Of a stretch of DNA of 33,233 nt, positions 25,821 to 33,233 are shown in pieces; position 1 is the stretch's first letter; every line of letters begins with the position of its first letter. The DNA lies in contig JAAUSG010000027.1 of NCBI GenBank assembly GCA_012034055.1, positions 1 through 33,233 of the forward strand, written 5' to 3'. The notes under the pieces were generated by a model. That model saw nothing but the letters and a program-made list of their open reading frames with translations. It made no database searches and was not told where the DNA came from. Both the position numbers and the translations under genes were made by a program. Source of the DNA: Leptolyngbyaceae cyanobacterium RU_5_1 (GTDB lineage Bacteria > Cyanobacteriota > Cyanobacteriia > Leptolyngbyales > Leptolyngbyaceae).

Positions 25821-26415
25821 CTATTCCTCCAGCTCAAGCACCGCATCTCGTTTGGCATAGCTGTCTTTCAGATGCTTTTTCACTGTGTTCTTGGCAATCC
25901 ACAGTTCAGCCGCAATCTCTTGATAACTAAGTCCTGCGCGGCGCAAGATCCAGACTTCGGTTTGGCGAGGCGTGAGTCCGTATTGGTGAGCTTCTGCGAT
26001 CGCCTGATTCTGGAGCGACTGATGATAGTCTTCCAGCATCACGATCAGATACGGATGTTGCGCATTATCCAGTTCCAGCCATCGTGCTCGAACCCGGAAA
26101 ACCTGGGAACGGCTTAACGTGATTTCTGATTCAATGACAACCGGATGTCTGGGGAATACGCTGCGACTGTCTATCAAGGCTTGACAGACACGCCAGATCG
26201 GTTGAGGCACGGTTTTTGCCAACGGCTTGCCTTGATTGAGTTGCTGACAGATTTGATGGGCAATGTAATTGCTGTGTACCCATTCTCCGTCGCGAGTCAA
26301 AATCAAGACACCATCGACAAGGCTTTCTAATATACCTTGTAAAAAACCAGGGTTGGTTTTAGCCGTTGGACTGGGGTTTTCCAGTGGGTTAAATGTGGGT
26401 TGGGGGGGCTAACAT
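25821..26415 (-). pseudogene. LuxR-type transcription regulator with PAS-like N-terminus, single-base frameshift
   Basis: The C-terminus is a GerE/LuxR helix-turn-helix (GLTPRQTEVWILRRAGLSYQ, then EIAAELWIAKNTVKKHL). The N-terminal part resembles a PAS-like sensor (FLQGILESLVDGVLILT, then GEWVHSNYIA). The open frame has only a TTG at 26306, which would remove the sensor start. Upstream, ATG 26413-26415 begins MLAP and reaches a run of seven G (plus strand 26402-26408). One more base there joins MLAPPQPTFNPLENP to the main frame, giving about 198 residues. I take this as the true start and the missing base as a homopolymer error. It is divergent from the sigma-like gene, so it may control both directions (inference). 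Confidence 0.75.
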
Positions 26416-26564
26416 AAGGCAACCAAGTAGCGTAGATTTGATTCGTGTCGATTCCAGAAAGGCTGGTTGGTAGACACTGCGCACCCTTGGAATCGTTCTG
26501 TATCGTTGCTCAATCAGACATGATTCTGACCAGACAGAACGTATGCAAGATCAGAATTAGAAAA

Positions 26565-26592
26565 CCCTCAAAGGCGGGGAGGCGTTTGAGGG
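26565..26592. promoter_or_regulatory. Inverted repeat CCCTCAAA-N12-TTTGAGGG
   Basis: A perfect 8-bp inverted repeat with a G-rich 12-base spacer lies in the leader of the sigma-like operon. It could be a hairpin terminator or attenuator, or an operator for the divergent LuxR-type protein. Confidence 0.4.
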
Positions 26593-26737
26593 CAGTGCAG
26601 TGCAGATTATCCATCTAGTTCAATTTGTTTCTGGACGTTGAGGAGGTATGCAGCGGTGAATTCTGCATAGGTTTGAGTGGCCCAGAATCAAGAAAGATTG
26701 AAAGGACACACAAAATAGACTCTTCCCAGCACTATAA

Positions 26738-26787
26738 AAGGAGGTGAAACAATTGAAGTAGCTATCCGAATCATCCACAACAGGTAA
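26738..26787 (+). promoter_or_regulatory. Strong Shine-Dalgarno with possible leader peptide
   Basis: AAGGAGGTGA is almost fully complementary to the 16S rRNA tail, but it lies 47 bases before the sigma-like ATG and is followed by TTG-AAG-TAG. An 11-codon frame from ATT 26752 to TAA 26785-26787 is an alternative. It may serve a leader peptide coupled to the downstream gene. Confidence 0.35.
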
Positions 26788-26794
26788 GCGCGTC

Positions 26795-28279
26795 ATGGGT
26801 TCGGCATCGAGATACTGGCGACTGGTGCGAATTGATGCAGCAGGACAGCGGAAAGCTGAGGAGATTGCGATCGCCAAAGCCTTCTTTCACCAGCAGTTCG
26901 CAGACCTTGTTTCCCAATCTGCTGCACCTGATGCTCAAATTCAGAAGGAGTTAATCAGGCTGCTTCGAGACGAGAGTGTATCTGGAGACAGCAACAATTT
27001 ACACACGACACAACCTGCGGCACGGACTGGCACACGGTCTACAGCGGACAATACCCTGGAAAATCGTGAACTGGCAGCGTATTGCCTGCGGTGCTTTATT
27101 TCCCATGAAATCGAGCAAGCCTGTGTCCGGTTGGAGTCAACGTTTGGCATACAGCATGGCTTTACCCGCTATGACGTGTTTCCTCTGGTTTTGAATGATG
27201 ACGGTCAAGCCAGATCGGCCAACAATTCGTCTCAGTATCGATCGCTGGCGAGTGAAATTTTGCAGACCTTTGATCCGGATCGGGCAGGATTAAGCACCTG
27301 GGTAGCGCGACAGGTACGCCAGCATCGGGAGTTGCATCAGTTTTTGCTAGAGCACGGTGTTTATCTGGCTAGTGACTGGGCAATTTTGAATGACACGAGT
27401 CCTGACCAACTGCGACGAATTCTATCCGATTTTCACGCATTGACGCGGGTTGAGATTGAGCAAGACTGTCATCTACTCCAGGGGTATCACGAGGTGTACC
27501 GACGCGATCGCTTACAACAGCGCCAAGCCGGAATTCTCAAGGGAAAAGAAGAATGTCGGACACCAACCCCCGATCAACTAACTCGCATCGCTCAATCCCT
27601 GAATCAGCAAGCCCATTTAAACCTATCCAATGAACGCATTATGAGTCGGCTGCAAGCTATTGCCACACAACTCCGGCACTATCGAATTTACGTTCGGGGT
27701 GGTGCATTTCCAATCAAATCGTTGGATGACGATCCAACTCAGGCGATCGCTGGAGAGATGCAGGCTCCTGAGCCAGCAGCGGACTTTGAGGAGCAAAACG
27801 AATTTCTGGCGTTTTATCGCGAACAATTCCGCAACTGCCTGGATCAGGCGATTGAACAGGTCACGAGCGATCGCGTCACCTATCTCGAACGCAAACGCCA
27901 GCAAGGGCAGCCGTTTCTGAACGCATTACACCTATTTCACTGCCAGGGACGATCAATGGCAGAGATTGCGGCTGAGATCGGGTTACAGGCTCAGTTTCAA
28001 GTCTCTCGTTTGATCAAGCTGAAGGAGTTTCGTGCTGATATTCGCCAGCGGTTGCTGAACCTGTTGGGCGATCGCATTCTCGACAAAGCCAGAGACTATG
28101 CTGACCCCAGCCGCCTCCGCGACCTTGATCAGCGGGTGGAAGCGGCCCTGGATGAACAGGTATCTACGGTTTTCCATGCAGCCGCAGCCGCAGCCGCTGT
28201 CGCCAAACACCATCCCCTGAACAGCCTGTTTGCCCGCAGACTGTGTTTGCATCTGGATACGCGACGAGGTGCATCATGA
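26795..28279 (+). CDS. Sigma-factor-like HTH protein of a cyanobacterial DUF1822/CHASE2 locus
   Basis: A 494-residue protein. I recognise the family as one regularly found beside DUF1822 and CHASE2 genes in cyanobacteria and sometimes annotated as sigma-70-like. Conserved blocks are AAYCLRCFISHEIEQACVRL, HGFTRYDVFPLVLND, LQTFDPDRAGLSTWVARQV and LASDWAILNDTSPDQL. Also present are RIYVRGG and EFLAFYREQFRNCLDQAIEQ. A region-4-like helix-turn-helix lies at about 373-418 (ALHLFHCQGRSMAEIAAEIG, then VSRLIKLKEFR). No classical region 2 is visible, so promoter recognition is unproven. An Ala run near 470 comes from repeated GCAGCC. Start ATG 26795 follows an in-frame stop at 26759. The stop overlaps the next ATG (ATGA), showing an operon. 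Confidence 0.78.
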   Translation: MGSASRYWRLVRIDAAGQRKAEEIAIAKAFFHQQFADLVSQSAAPDAQIQKELIRLLRDESVSGDSNNLHTTQPAARTGTRSTADNTLENRELAAYCLRCFISHEIEQACVRLESTFGIQHGFTRYDVFPLVLNDDGQARSANNSSQYRSLASEILQTFDPDRAGLSTWVARQVRQHRELHQFLLEHGVYLASDWAILNDTSPDQLRRILSDFHALTRVEIEQDCHLLQGYHEVYRRDRLQQRQAGILKGKEECRTPTPDQLTRIAQSLNQQAHLNLSNERIMSRLQAIATQLRHYRIYVRGGAFPIKSLDDDPTQAIAGEMQAPEPAADFEEQNEFLAFYREQFRNCLDQAIEQVTSDRVTYLERKRQQGQPFLNALHLFHCQGRSMAEIAAEIGLQAQFQVSRLIKLKEFRADIRQRLLNLLGDRILDKARDYADPSRLRDLDQRVEAALDEQVSTVFHAAAAAAAVAKHHPLNSLFARRLCLHLDTRRGAS

Positions 28280-29549
28280 TCAACCAACCCCCCGCCCACT
28301 CCACCGATTTAATTGACTGGGGATTCCCGCTCCTCGACAGGATCGAACTGTCACCCGACCAAATCGATCGCGCCGTGCAGCTCAGTCAAACCGTTCCCAA
28401 CGCCATACGGCAATGGCAGACCTACCTCAACGCCCTGGCGCTGTTTGGCTTTCAAGAGTGGTTAGACGAACGGGCACCAGATTTAGAGGTGGTTGATACC
28501 CACTGCTCCCTTCTCCAACCCGCGTATGCCAACTTAATTGACGCCGTCTGCAACCTGCACGTTGGGCCATTCATCCTTTGCCTGATCACCGCAGGCACCT
28601 GGATGGACGCGATCGCAACCCTTCCCAAAGCTGTAATTGACCTGCCGCCCTTCGTTCCTCACATTTACACCCTGGTGCGCGTGCTCGAAGAACAGATGCA
28701 AGTGCAAATCTACGGCTACCTGCGTCACGACCAACTGGTCGAGCATCAACAGTCCAGCCCATTGCAAGCCACGTCAAACTGGACGTATACACTCCCACTC
28801 AACTGGTTCAATCTCAATTCAACCGAACTCCTGTTAGATTTGCGTTGCTTACAACCCGCAGCCATTCTCCGACCCACCACCGCTTCACCAGAACGAACAC
28901 CCATCCCGCAAATTCAGGCGAGATTCACCAACCTGCTCCCCCAACTGCGATCTGCCACCCATTCCCTCAGCCAGCTCCTGACCTGGGAAGACGGTGCCAC
29001 AATCCTGACCGACCCCGAACTAGCCAACTGGGTGTATCAAATCCCTGTAGAGACGCGATTAATCGCGTCTCTACCCAATCCCCATCCTGCCATCAACGTC
29101 AGCCTCTGGCTCCGCGATCGCTCGACACCCTGGCCCAGGAACTCTCCTGGGTGCTGATGCCTGCCTTTGCCTCAGATTCTGCGTTGCGATCGGCACTGCG
29201 ATCGATTGAAGAAGAGCTGGAAAACCGAGGTGTGCGCGTTCCACCCGAGGCACGCGGAGCCTACCAGGATCTCTATCTGGAAAATACCGTTCTGCGTCTG
29301 TATGCCATTACATGGATCCTGCCGCTCACCCCTGACACGCAAGGGTGGACCTTACTGGTCGTCCTGGGTACACCATCCGACACTCATTTGCCCGTTGGTA
29401 CCCAACTGCGAGTGCAAGACGAAACCCAGCTCCTCGTCGAACAAGTCCTGGAAGAAGAGTTCCCCGATGCCTACCTCTACGCCCAAGTTGGCGGCACCTG
29501 GAACGAACGCTTCTGGGTCACGATCGACATAACCCCCGGCACCCCGTAA
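28276..29549 (+). pseudogene. DUF1822 family protein, single-base frameshift
   Basis: A protein of about 424 residues of unknown function, cytoplasmic by composition. The N-terminal part has WQTYLNALALFGFQEWLDER and LPPFVPHIYTLVRVLEEQMQ. The C-terminal part has ENRGVRVPPEARGAYQDLYL and LYAQVGGTWNERFWVTIDI. ATG 28276 overlaps the stop of the sigma-like gene. At 29121 the frame breaks right after GCGATCGC: GATCGCTCGAC should be GATCGCCTCGAC, giving LRDRLDTLAQELSWVLMPAF. Uncorrected, the first frame ends at 29157. A 28-bp palindrome (29047-29074) is read in frame as VETRLIASL, an insertion of a repeat. The product probably works with the CHAT-CHASE2 and DUF928 proteins (by context). Confidence 0.82.
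29047..29074. repeat. 28-bp perfect palindrome inside the DUF1822 gene
   Basis: The half GTAGAGACGCGATT is followed by its exact complement AATCGCGTCTCTAC. I recall this palindrome as an interspersed repeat in Nostoc-like genomes. Here it is in frame and adds about nine residues. Confidence 0.85.
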
Positions 29550-29587
29550 CCCTCCCACCCTTCACCTTTAGGAGCGAGGGATAAAAG

Positions 29588-29702
29588 ATGAAGGATCAAG
29601 GATCAAGGATGAAAAACTGTTGTTCACTTCATCTCCTCATCTCCTCATCTCCTCATCTCCTCATCTCCCCCTCCGTCCTCCGTCCTCCGTCCTCCGTCCT
29701 CC
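29588..29702. repeat. Clustered short tandem repeats before the CHAT-CHASE2 gene
   Basis: Three repeat tracts follow one another: AAGGATC (29588-29612), the octamer ATCTCCTC x4 and a partial unit (29631-29669), and GTCCTCC x4 (29675-29702). They occupy the whole spacer up to the ATG at 29724 and replace any normal ribosome site. Confidence 0.85.
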
Positions 29703-29723
29703 CTCCTTCTTCCCCCTCCCCCC

Positions 29724-32306
29724 ATGTCCCCCTCTACATTTCGCTTAAAGGTTCAGAAAATTGATCAGACGTGTCTGTTTGAACTGTCCTGGGGACAAGG
29801 ACCACAGCTTGTTGCAATGCTCAAATACCCGACTGATTTGACGGAGCGTTATCAAGAGTGGCAGCGGGTTTACCTGAGTTTCTATAAGACTGTTCAGACG
29901 CCTTTACCCCCTCTCACCAACCCGGCTCCAGAAAGTCCGATGCGGGGCTGGACGATCGCGGGGGGTAGCCTGACTCCATCGACGGTGAACTGGCACAGCA
30001 AGCTGGTGGAGGCGGAGGCTAAATTGCTGAATGAGTTCCATTGCTGGCTGCGCAGTGCGGAGTTGTTTGAGATTCGAGCGGCGATCGCGCAGGCGAGTCG
30101 GGGCGTCTCCGATGCGACCCCATCCAGTGTTCATGTCTTCCTCATCTGTCCTTGCACTGAACTGGCGCGGTTTCCCTGGGAAGTGTGGGAGATCGGTACC
30201 GACTTTGCCGCGACTGGAACGATTCGGATTCTGCGCACCCCGGCCACCATTCATACCCCGGCCACCATTCATCGGGAAACGGGTGCTCGTCCGGGTCGCC
30301 CACCCCACGGTCGAGCCAGAATTCTGGCGATCTTGGGTGATGACACAGGGCTAAATTTCCAGGCGGATCGAGAGGCGGTGCAGTTCCTTTCCCGTCAAGC
30401 TGATGTTACGTTTGTTGGCTGGCAACCGGGTCAGACGCCTGTTCAGGTGAAGGAGCAAATTAGTCAGGCGATCGCGGATCAGCGGGGGTGGGATGTGCTG
30501 TTTTTTGCCGGACATAGCAATGAAACTGAGGTGATGGGCGGAGAACTAGCGATCGCGCCCGGTACATCGATCCGCGTTGGTGAAATTGCCGCACAACTGG
30601 CGATCGCCCAAGAGCGGGGACTCCAGGTGGCGATCTTCAACTCCTGCAGTGGATTGAGCCTCGCAGAATCGCTGATTGATTTGGGATTTAGCCAGGTCGC
30701 TGTGATGCGGGAGCCGATTCACAATTGTGTGGCCCAGGAATTTCTGGTGCAGTTTCTGCGCCGATTAGCAGAGCACAACGATGTGCATGAATCGCTGTTG
30801 GCGGCCTGTCAGTTCTTGCGGTTGGAAAAGAATCTCACCTATCCTTCGGCGTACCTGGTGCCATCCTTGTTTTGCCATCCCGGTGCGGAATTGTTTCGCA
30901 TTAAGCCTTCTGGATGGACGCAACAGCTCCGCCAGGGATTGCCAACGCGCTGGGAAGCGATCGCCCTCACCGCCTGTTTGACGCTGAGCCTGATTCCACC
31001 GCTGCAAAATTTCTGGCTGGATCAGCGAGTCTGGCTGCAAGCGGTTTATCGAGAGGCCACAGGGCAAGTTCCTCCGGTTGCCCCTCCGCCAGTTGCCTTG
31101 ATCCAGGTTGATGAAGCATCCGTTCGTCGCGATCGTCGGATTGCTCAACCTTTACCGATTAAACGCCGTTACTTGGCCGACCTGATCGGCCGTCTTTCGT
31201 CCCTGAATGCTCACATTGTTGGCATTGACTATCTGCTGGATCGTTCCATCGGTGATGAGCATGTATTGCGCGAGGCAATCCAGACTGCTGTGATGCGGCA
31301 TAAAAATTGGATTGTGTTTGCGTCCCTGTTTGAGGGATTTGAAGCTGAAAACCTCTTCGTAGCCGAGGAGAGCAAGATTGCAAAGCGGAACTGGAGCCTG
31401 CAGGGATACATCGAAGCGCCTCATAACCGGATGATGTTGCCGTCTGTGGATGAAGATTGCCGTCAACTGTGTCCGTTTGCCTATCTACTGTCCCTGATTC
31501 AGGTCAACAATCAGGAGGGCACCAGCACGTCGCCGCAACCCTCGCTCGCTAATCAAACCGATTTGCGCACCGATCTGCTAAACGTAATTGAACAAGAAAC
31601 GACTCGTAACCGTAAACTGGCGTTTCTGCAGCGATCGCGCCTGCAGCTCATTTCTGACTGGTCCTATCCAATCGTGGATGTGCCCTGGTTACAGCCGATT
31701 ATCGATTTCTCCATTCCTCCCGATCGCATTTATGACCGGATTGCAGCCTGGAGGCTGCTTGATCAACCCCTCACCCTGCCCAATCTTCCAGACCAGATTG
31801 TGATTATCATGTCTGCGGGTTACATCGAGGCAGGCGGAATTGTTCGGGATCAGCCTGAAAACCTGCCCGTTCCAGCCGCTGTAAGCTATTGGCGCAGTCA
31901 CCTTTCACGCCAAAATAACGCCGCTGCATTTCCAAATGGGAATTCGGAAAACTCTCCTGCCTATTTGTCTGAATTCCCCGGCGGAGAAGTTCACGCCTAC
32001 ATTATTCATCACTTACTGACGCAACGGTTAGTCATTCCCATCCCCGACTTATGGATGGTTGGCATCGCCGCATTACTGGGTAAAGGCACCGTTTTGCAAT
32101 TAAACCGTCAACGAAACCAGCAGCGCCGATCGCACCAGCGAATTCAATGGGTTGTTGGTTTGGCGATCGCGACTGCCCTCTATGCACTATTGGGATTGCA
32201 ACTGTATATTTCAGCATCCGTTCTGCTGCCATTTGTGCTGCCGTTACTCACAGTTTGGCTCTACGTTCTACCGGCTTTTAGACCGAATAAACCGCAGGGG
32301 GAATGA
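29724..32306 (+). CDS. CHAT protease domain fused to CHASE2 sensor, membrane protein
   Basis: An 860-residue protein. After a leader region (1-130), a CHAT domain (about 135-395) shows the caspase-like dyad: His264 in LFFAGHSNE and Cys308 in FNSCSGLSLAESL. VFLICPCTELARFPWEVWEI is the usual upstream block. A membrane helix (about 413-430) leads to a CHASE2 extracytoplasmic sensor (about 435-760) with ALIQVDEASV, HIVGIDYLLDR, DQIVIIMSAGYIEAG and GGEVHAYIIHHLL. Three C-terminal membrane helices end the protein (IPDLWMVGIAALLG and LYALLGLQLYISASVLLPFV). The sensor thus reads the periplasm and the protease faces the cytoplasm (inference). An 18-bp duplication gives TPATIHTPATIH near residue 172. 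ATG 29724 has no ribosome site. It lies in line with DUF1822 and DUF928. Confidence 0.9.
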   Translation: MSPSTFRLKVQKIDQTCLFELSWGQGPQLVAMLKYPTDLTERYQEWQRVYLSFYKTVQTPLPPLTNPAPESPMRGWTIAGGSLTPSTVNWHSKLVEAEAKLLNEFHCWLRSAELFEIRAAIAQASRGVSDATPSSVHVFLICPCTELARFPWEVWEIGTDFAATGTIRILRTPATIHTPATIHRETGARPGRPPHGRARILAILGDDTGLNFQADREAVQFLSRQADVTFVGWQPGQTPVQVKEQISQAIADQRGWDVLFFAGHSNETEVMGGELAIAPGTSIRVGEIAAQLAIAQERGLQVAIFNSCSGLSLAESLIDLGFSQVAVMREPIHNCVAQEFLVQFLRRLAEHNDVHESLLAACQFLRLEKNLTYPSAYLVPSLFCHPGAELFRIKPSGWTQQLRQGLPTRWEAIALTACLTLSLIPPLQNFWLDQRVWLQAVYREATGQVPPVAPPPVALIQVDEASVRRDRRIAQPLPIKRRYLADLIGRLSSLNAHIVGIDYLLDRSIGDEHVLREAIQTAVMRHKNWIVFASLFEGFEAENLFVAEESKIAKRNWSLQGYIEAPHNRMMLPSVDEDCRQLCPFAYLLSLIQVNNQEGTSTSPQPSLANQTDLRTDLLNVIEQETTRNRKLAFLQRSRLQLISDWSYPIVDVPWLQPIIDFSIPPDRIYDRIAAWRLLDQPLTLPNLPDQIVIIMSAGYIEAGGIVRDQPENLPVPAAVSYWRSHLSRQNNAAAFPNGNSENSPAYLSEFPGGEVHAYIIHHLLTQRLVIPIPDLWMVGIAALLGKGTVLQLNRQRNQQRRSHQRIQWVVGLAIATALYALLGLQLYISASVLLPFVLPLLTVWLYVLPAFRPNKPQGE

Positions 32307-32376
32307 GCGGTGCTAGCCGTCATCATTAACCACTCAACCATCATGGCGATTTGGGTACACATAAGGAGGAAGTCCA

Positions 32377-33189
32377 ATGCTTAAGATTTCCCAGACATTG
32401 ATGAGTTTGGTCGTGTTAATAACCATCGTTATTTCTGTAAAGTTGTCTGTTTTTGCCAGTCCGTCTTTGCTTCTCGATCAAGGGATTGCTTTAAAGGAAT
32501 CAGAACCATCGCTTAAGCAAAAATTGCCAGCTCCAAAGGGATCTCGATTGATGGGGGACCTGGAGGACTTGGAAGAGTTGAAGCTATCGTTTAAGCGCAA
32601 ATTACCTCCGCCACGCGGATCGCGAGGAGGGCTACTGTGCCCCGTCTCTCCTGGTATTTTGGAGCGGGAGTTTGTGATCTGGAGCGATCGCCCCCTCTTC
32701 CTGTGGCAAGCAAATACTCGCCAAACCAAGCTCCAGAAGTTGGAACTGCTTCAAGCTGGAACACTTGACTATAATGCTGAGATTTTGTGGGAGAAATCGC
32801 TCTCCCCAGCATCTCAGAATGTTGAATATGACGGTCAAGCCTTACAGCCTGGTCAGAACTATCAATGGCAGTTGACTTGGAATCAACAAAATCAGAACCA
32901 GCAGTGGAGATCCTACAAACTGAATCGCCAATTTCGCGTCATGGCAGCCCCTGAGCGGAACCAGATTGCAGCTGATCTGCAAACACTGGCCACGCAACTT
33001 CGTGCTCGTAAAGTCAGTGATGAGGCGATCGCGATTCGACAAGCAAAATACTTTGTCGATCGCGGGTTACTATCCGATGCCTTTCAAGTTCTTTACATGA
33101 TTAAGAACCCATCTACAGAAACAGCAACTGCTGTGCAAGAGCTAATCGATTCTGTTTGCAAACTGGTGAAAAACCTCAGTCAGGACTGA
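32377..33189 (+). CDS. DUF928 domain protein, exported
   Basis: A 270-residue protein. A Sec signal sequence (1-27, ending VFA) is followed by two copies of a KxKLPxPxGSR motif (about 47-57 and 74-83), coded by a partial duplication. The DUF928 domain follows, with REFVIWSDRPLFLWQ, YDGQALQPGQNYQWQL and a helical C-terminus (YFVDRGLLSDAFQVLYMI). The family is almost confined to cyanobacteria and its role is unknown; by the signal it is periplasmic or surface-bound. ATG 32377 is preceded by AAGGAGGAAG, a strong ribosome site. It is 70 bases after the CHAT-CHASE2 gene and probably in the same operon. It could interact with the CHASE2 sensor outside the membrane (inference). Confidence 0.85.
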   Translation: MLKISQTLMSLVVLITIVISVKLSVFASPSLLLDQGIALKESEPSLKQKLPAPKGSRLMGDLEDLEELKLSFKRKLPPPRGSRGGLLCPVSPGILEREFVIWSDRPLFLWQANTRQTKLQKLELLQAGTLDYNAEILWEKSLSPASQNVEYDGQALQPGQNYQWQLTWNQQNQNQQWRSYKLNRQFRVMAAPERNQIAADLQTLATQLRARKVSDEAIAIRQAKYFVDRGLLSDAFQVLYMIKNPSTETATAVQELIDSVCKLVKNLSQD

Positions 33190-33202
33190 CGTATTTTGAC
33201 TA

Positions 33203-33217
33203 AAACCTCGGAGGTTT
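33203..33217 (+). terminator. Short palindromic hairpin after DUF928
   Basis: AAACCTC and GAGGTTT flank a single G, 14 bases beyond the DUF928 stop. It could be a weak terminator, with the T residues in the stem. The window ends 16 bases later. Confidence 0.3.
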
Positions 33218-33233
33218 AAGCCACCATCATTGA

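Larger units (their letters stand above)
26416..26794. other. Divergent regulatory spacer between LuxR and sigma-like genes
   Basis: The 379 bases hold several inverted repeats: CGATTCCA/TGGAATCG (26449-26456 with 26488-26495), CCCTCAAA/TTTGAGGG (26565-26572 with 26585-26592) and TCAGA/TCTGA near 26515-26530. A near-perfect Shine-Dalgarno AAGGAGGTGA stands at 26738-26747. No coding frame of length is seen. Promoters for both operons should lie here. Confidence 0.55.

Noticed and set aside
1..33233. tRNA or rRNA genes
   Set aside because: I looked in all spacers for tRNA-like T-arms and rRNA motifs and saw none.

Overview
The window comes from a cyanobacterium, most likely a filamentous or otherwise complex one. 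The octamer GCGATCGC (HIP1) and its core CGATCG recur throughout. The gene families are typical of that phylum: an FHA-linked class A PBP, a cyanobacteriochrome-type hybrid kinase, pentapeptide-repeat, DUF1822, DUF928 and CHAT/CHASE2 proteins, and a two-partner-secretion adhesin. Spacers are rich in 7-8 bp tandem repeats, another cyanobacterial trait. I do not assign a genus.

Layout. 1-2218: FHA-domain penicillin-binding protein (+), cut by the window edge and frameshifted. 2258-3460: HipA-like kinase/DUF3037 pair (-). 3562-4833: PIG-V-like membrane glycosyltransferase (-). 5115-6187: BMP/Med-type substrate-binding lipoprotein (-). 6188-6886: gene-free stretch with inverted repeats and a strong hairpin terminator. 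6887-9676: adenosylcobalamin-dependent (class II) ribonucleotide reductase (-), broken into an N-terminal and a C-terminal reading frame. A 363-nt group I-like intron lies inside its active-site motif NPCG^E. 10097-12565: alpha/beta-hydrolase-like gene, a remnant of a 2'-5' RNA ligase gene, and a pentapeptide-repeat membrane protein. 12858-15129: family 2 glycosyltransferase and a BioD-like/DRTGG protein. 15467-21215: two overlapping signalling genes, a triple-GAF (two DXCF cyanobacteriochrome-like) hybrid histidine kinase and a REC-GAF-GAF histidine kinase. 21157-21672: Glu-rich coiled-coil protein (-), convergent with the kinase. 22036-26415: LuxR-type regulator, Cys-rich protein and TpsA-like adhesin, all on the minus strand. 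They diverge from 26795-33189: sigma-like HTH protein, DUF1822, CHAT-CHASE2 protein and DUF928 on the plus strand.

How the genes may work together. The two kinase genes overlap and probably form one light- or ligand-sensing phosphorelay. The divergent block 22036-33189 looks like one functional locus. It contains a regulator, a secreted beta-helix adhesin, a sigma-like protein, a caspase-like CHAT protease fused to an extracytoplasmic CHASE2 sensor, and a periplasmic DUF928 protein. I regard it as the best candidate for a poorly characterised system. The intron-bearing, split nrdJ is the most concrete molecular oddity.

Caution on quality. Seven genes carry what looks like a single-base loss: PBP, HipA-like, BMP, nrdJ C-part, hydrolase, LuxR and DUF1822. 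Three of the losses directly abut GCGATCGC. This pattern suggests systematic consensus errors in the assembly more than seven independent pseudogenes. The affected genes should be read as probably intact until re-sequenced.
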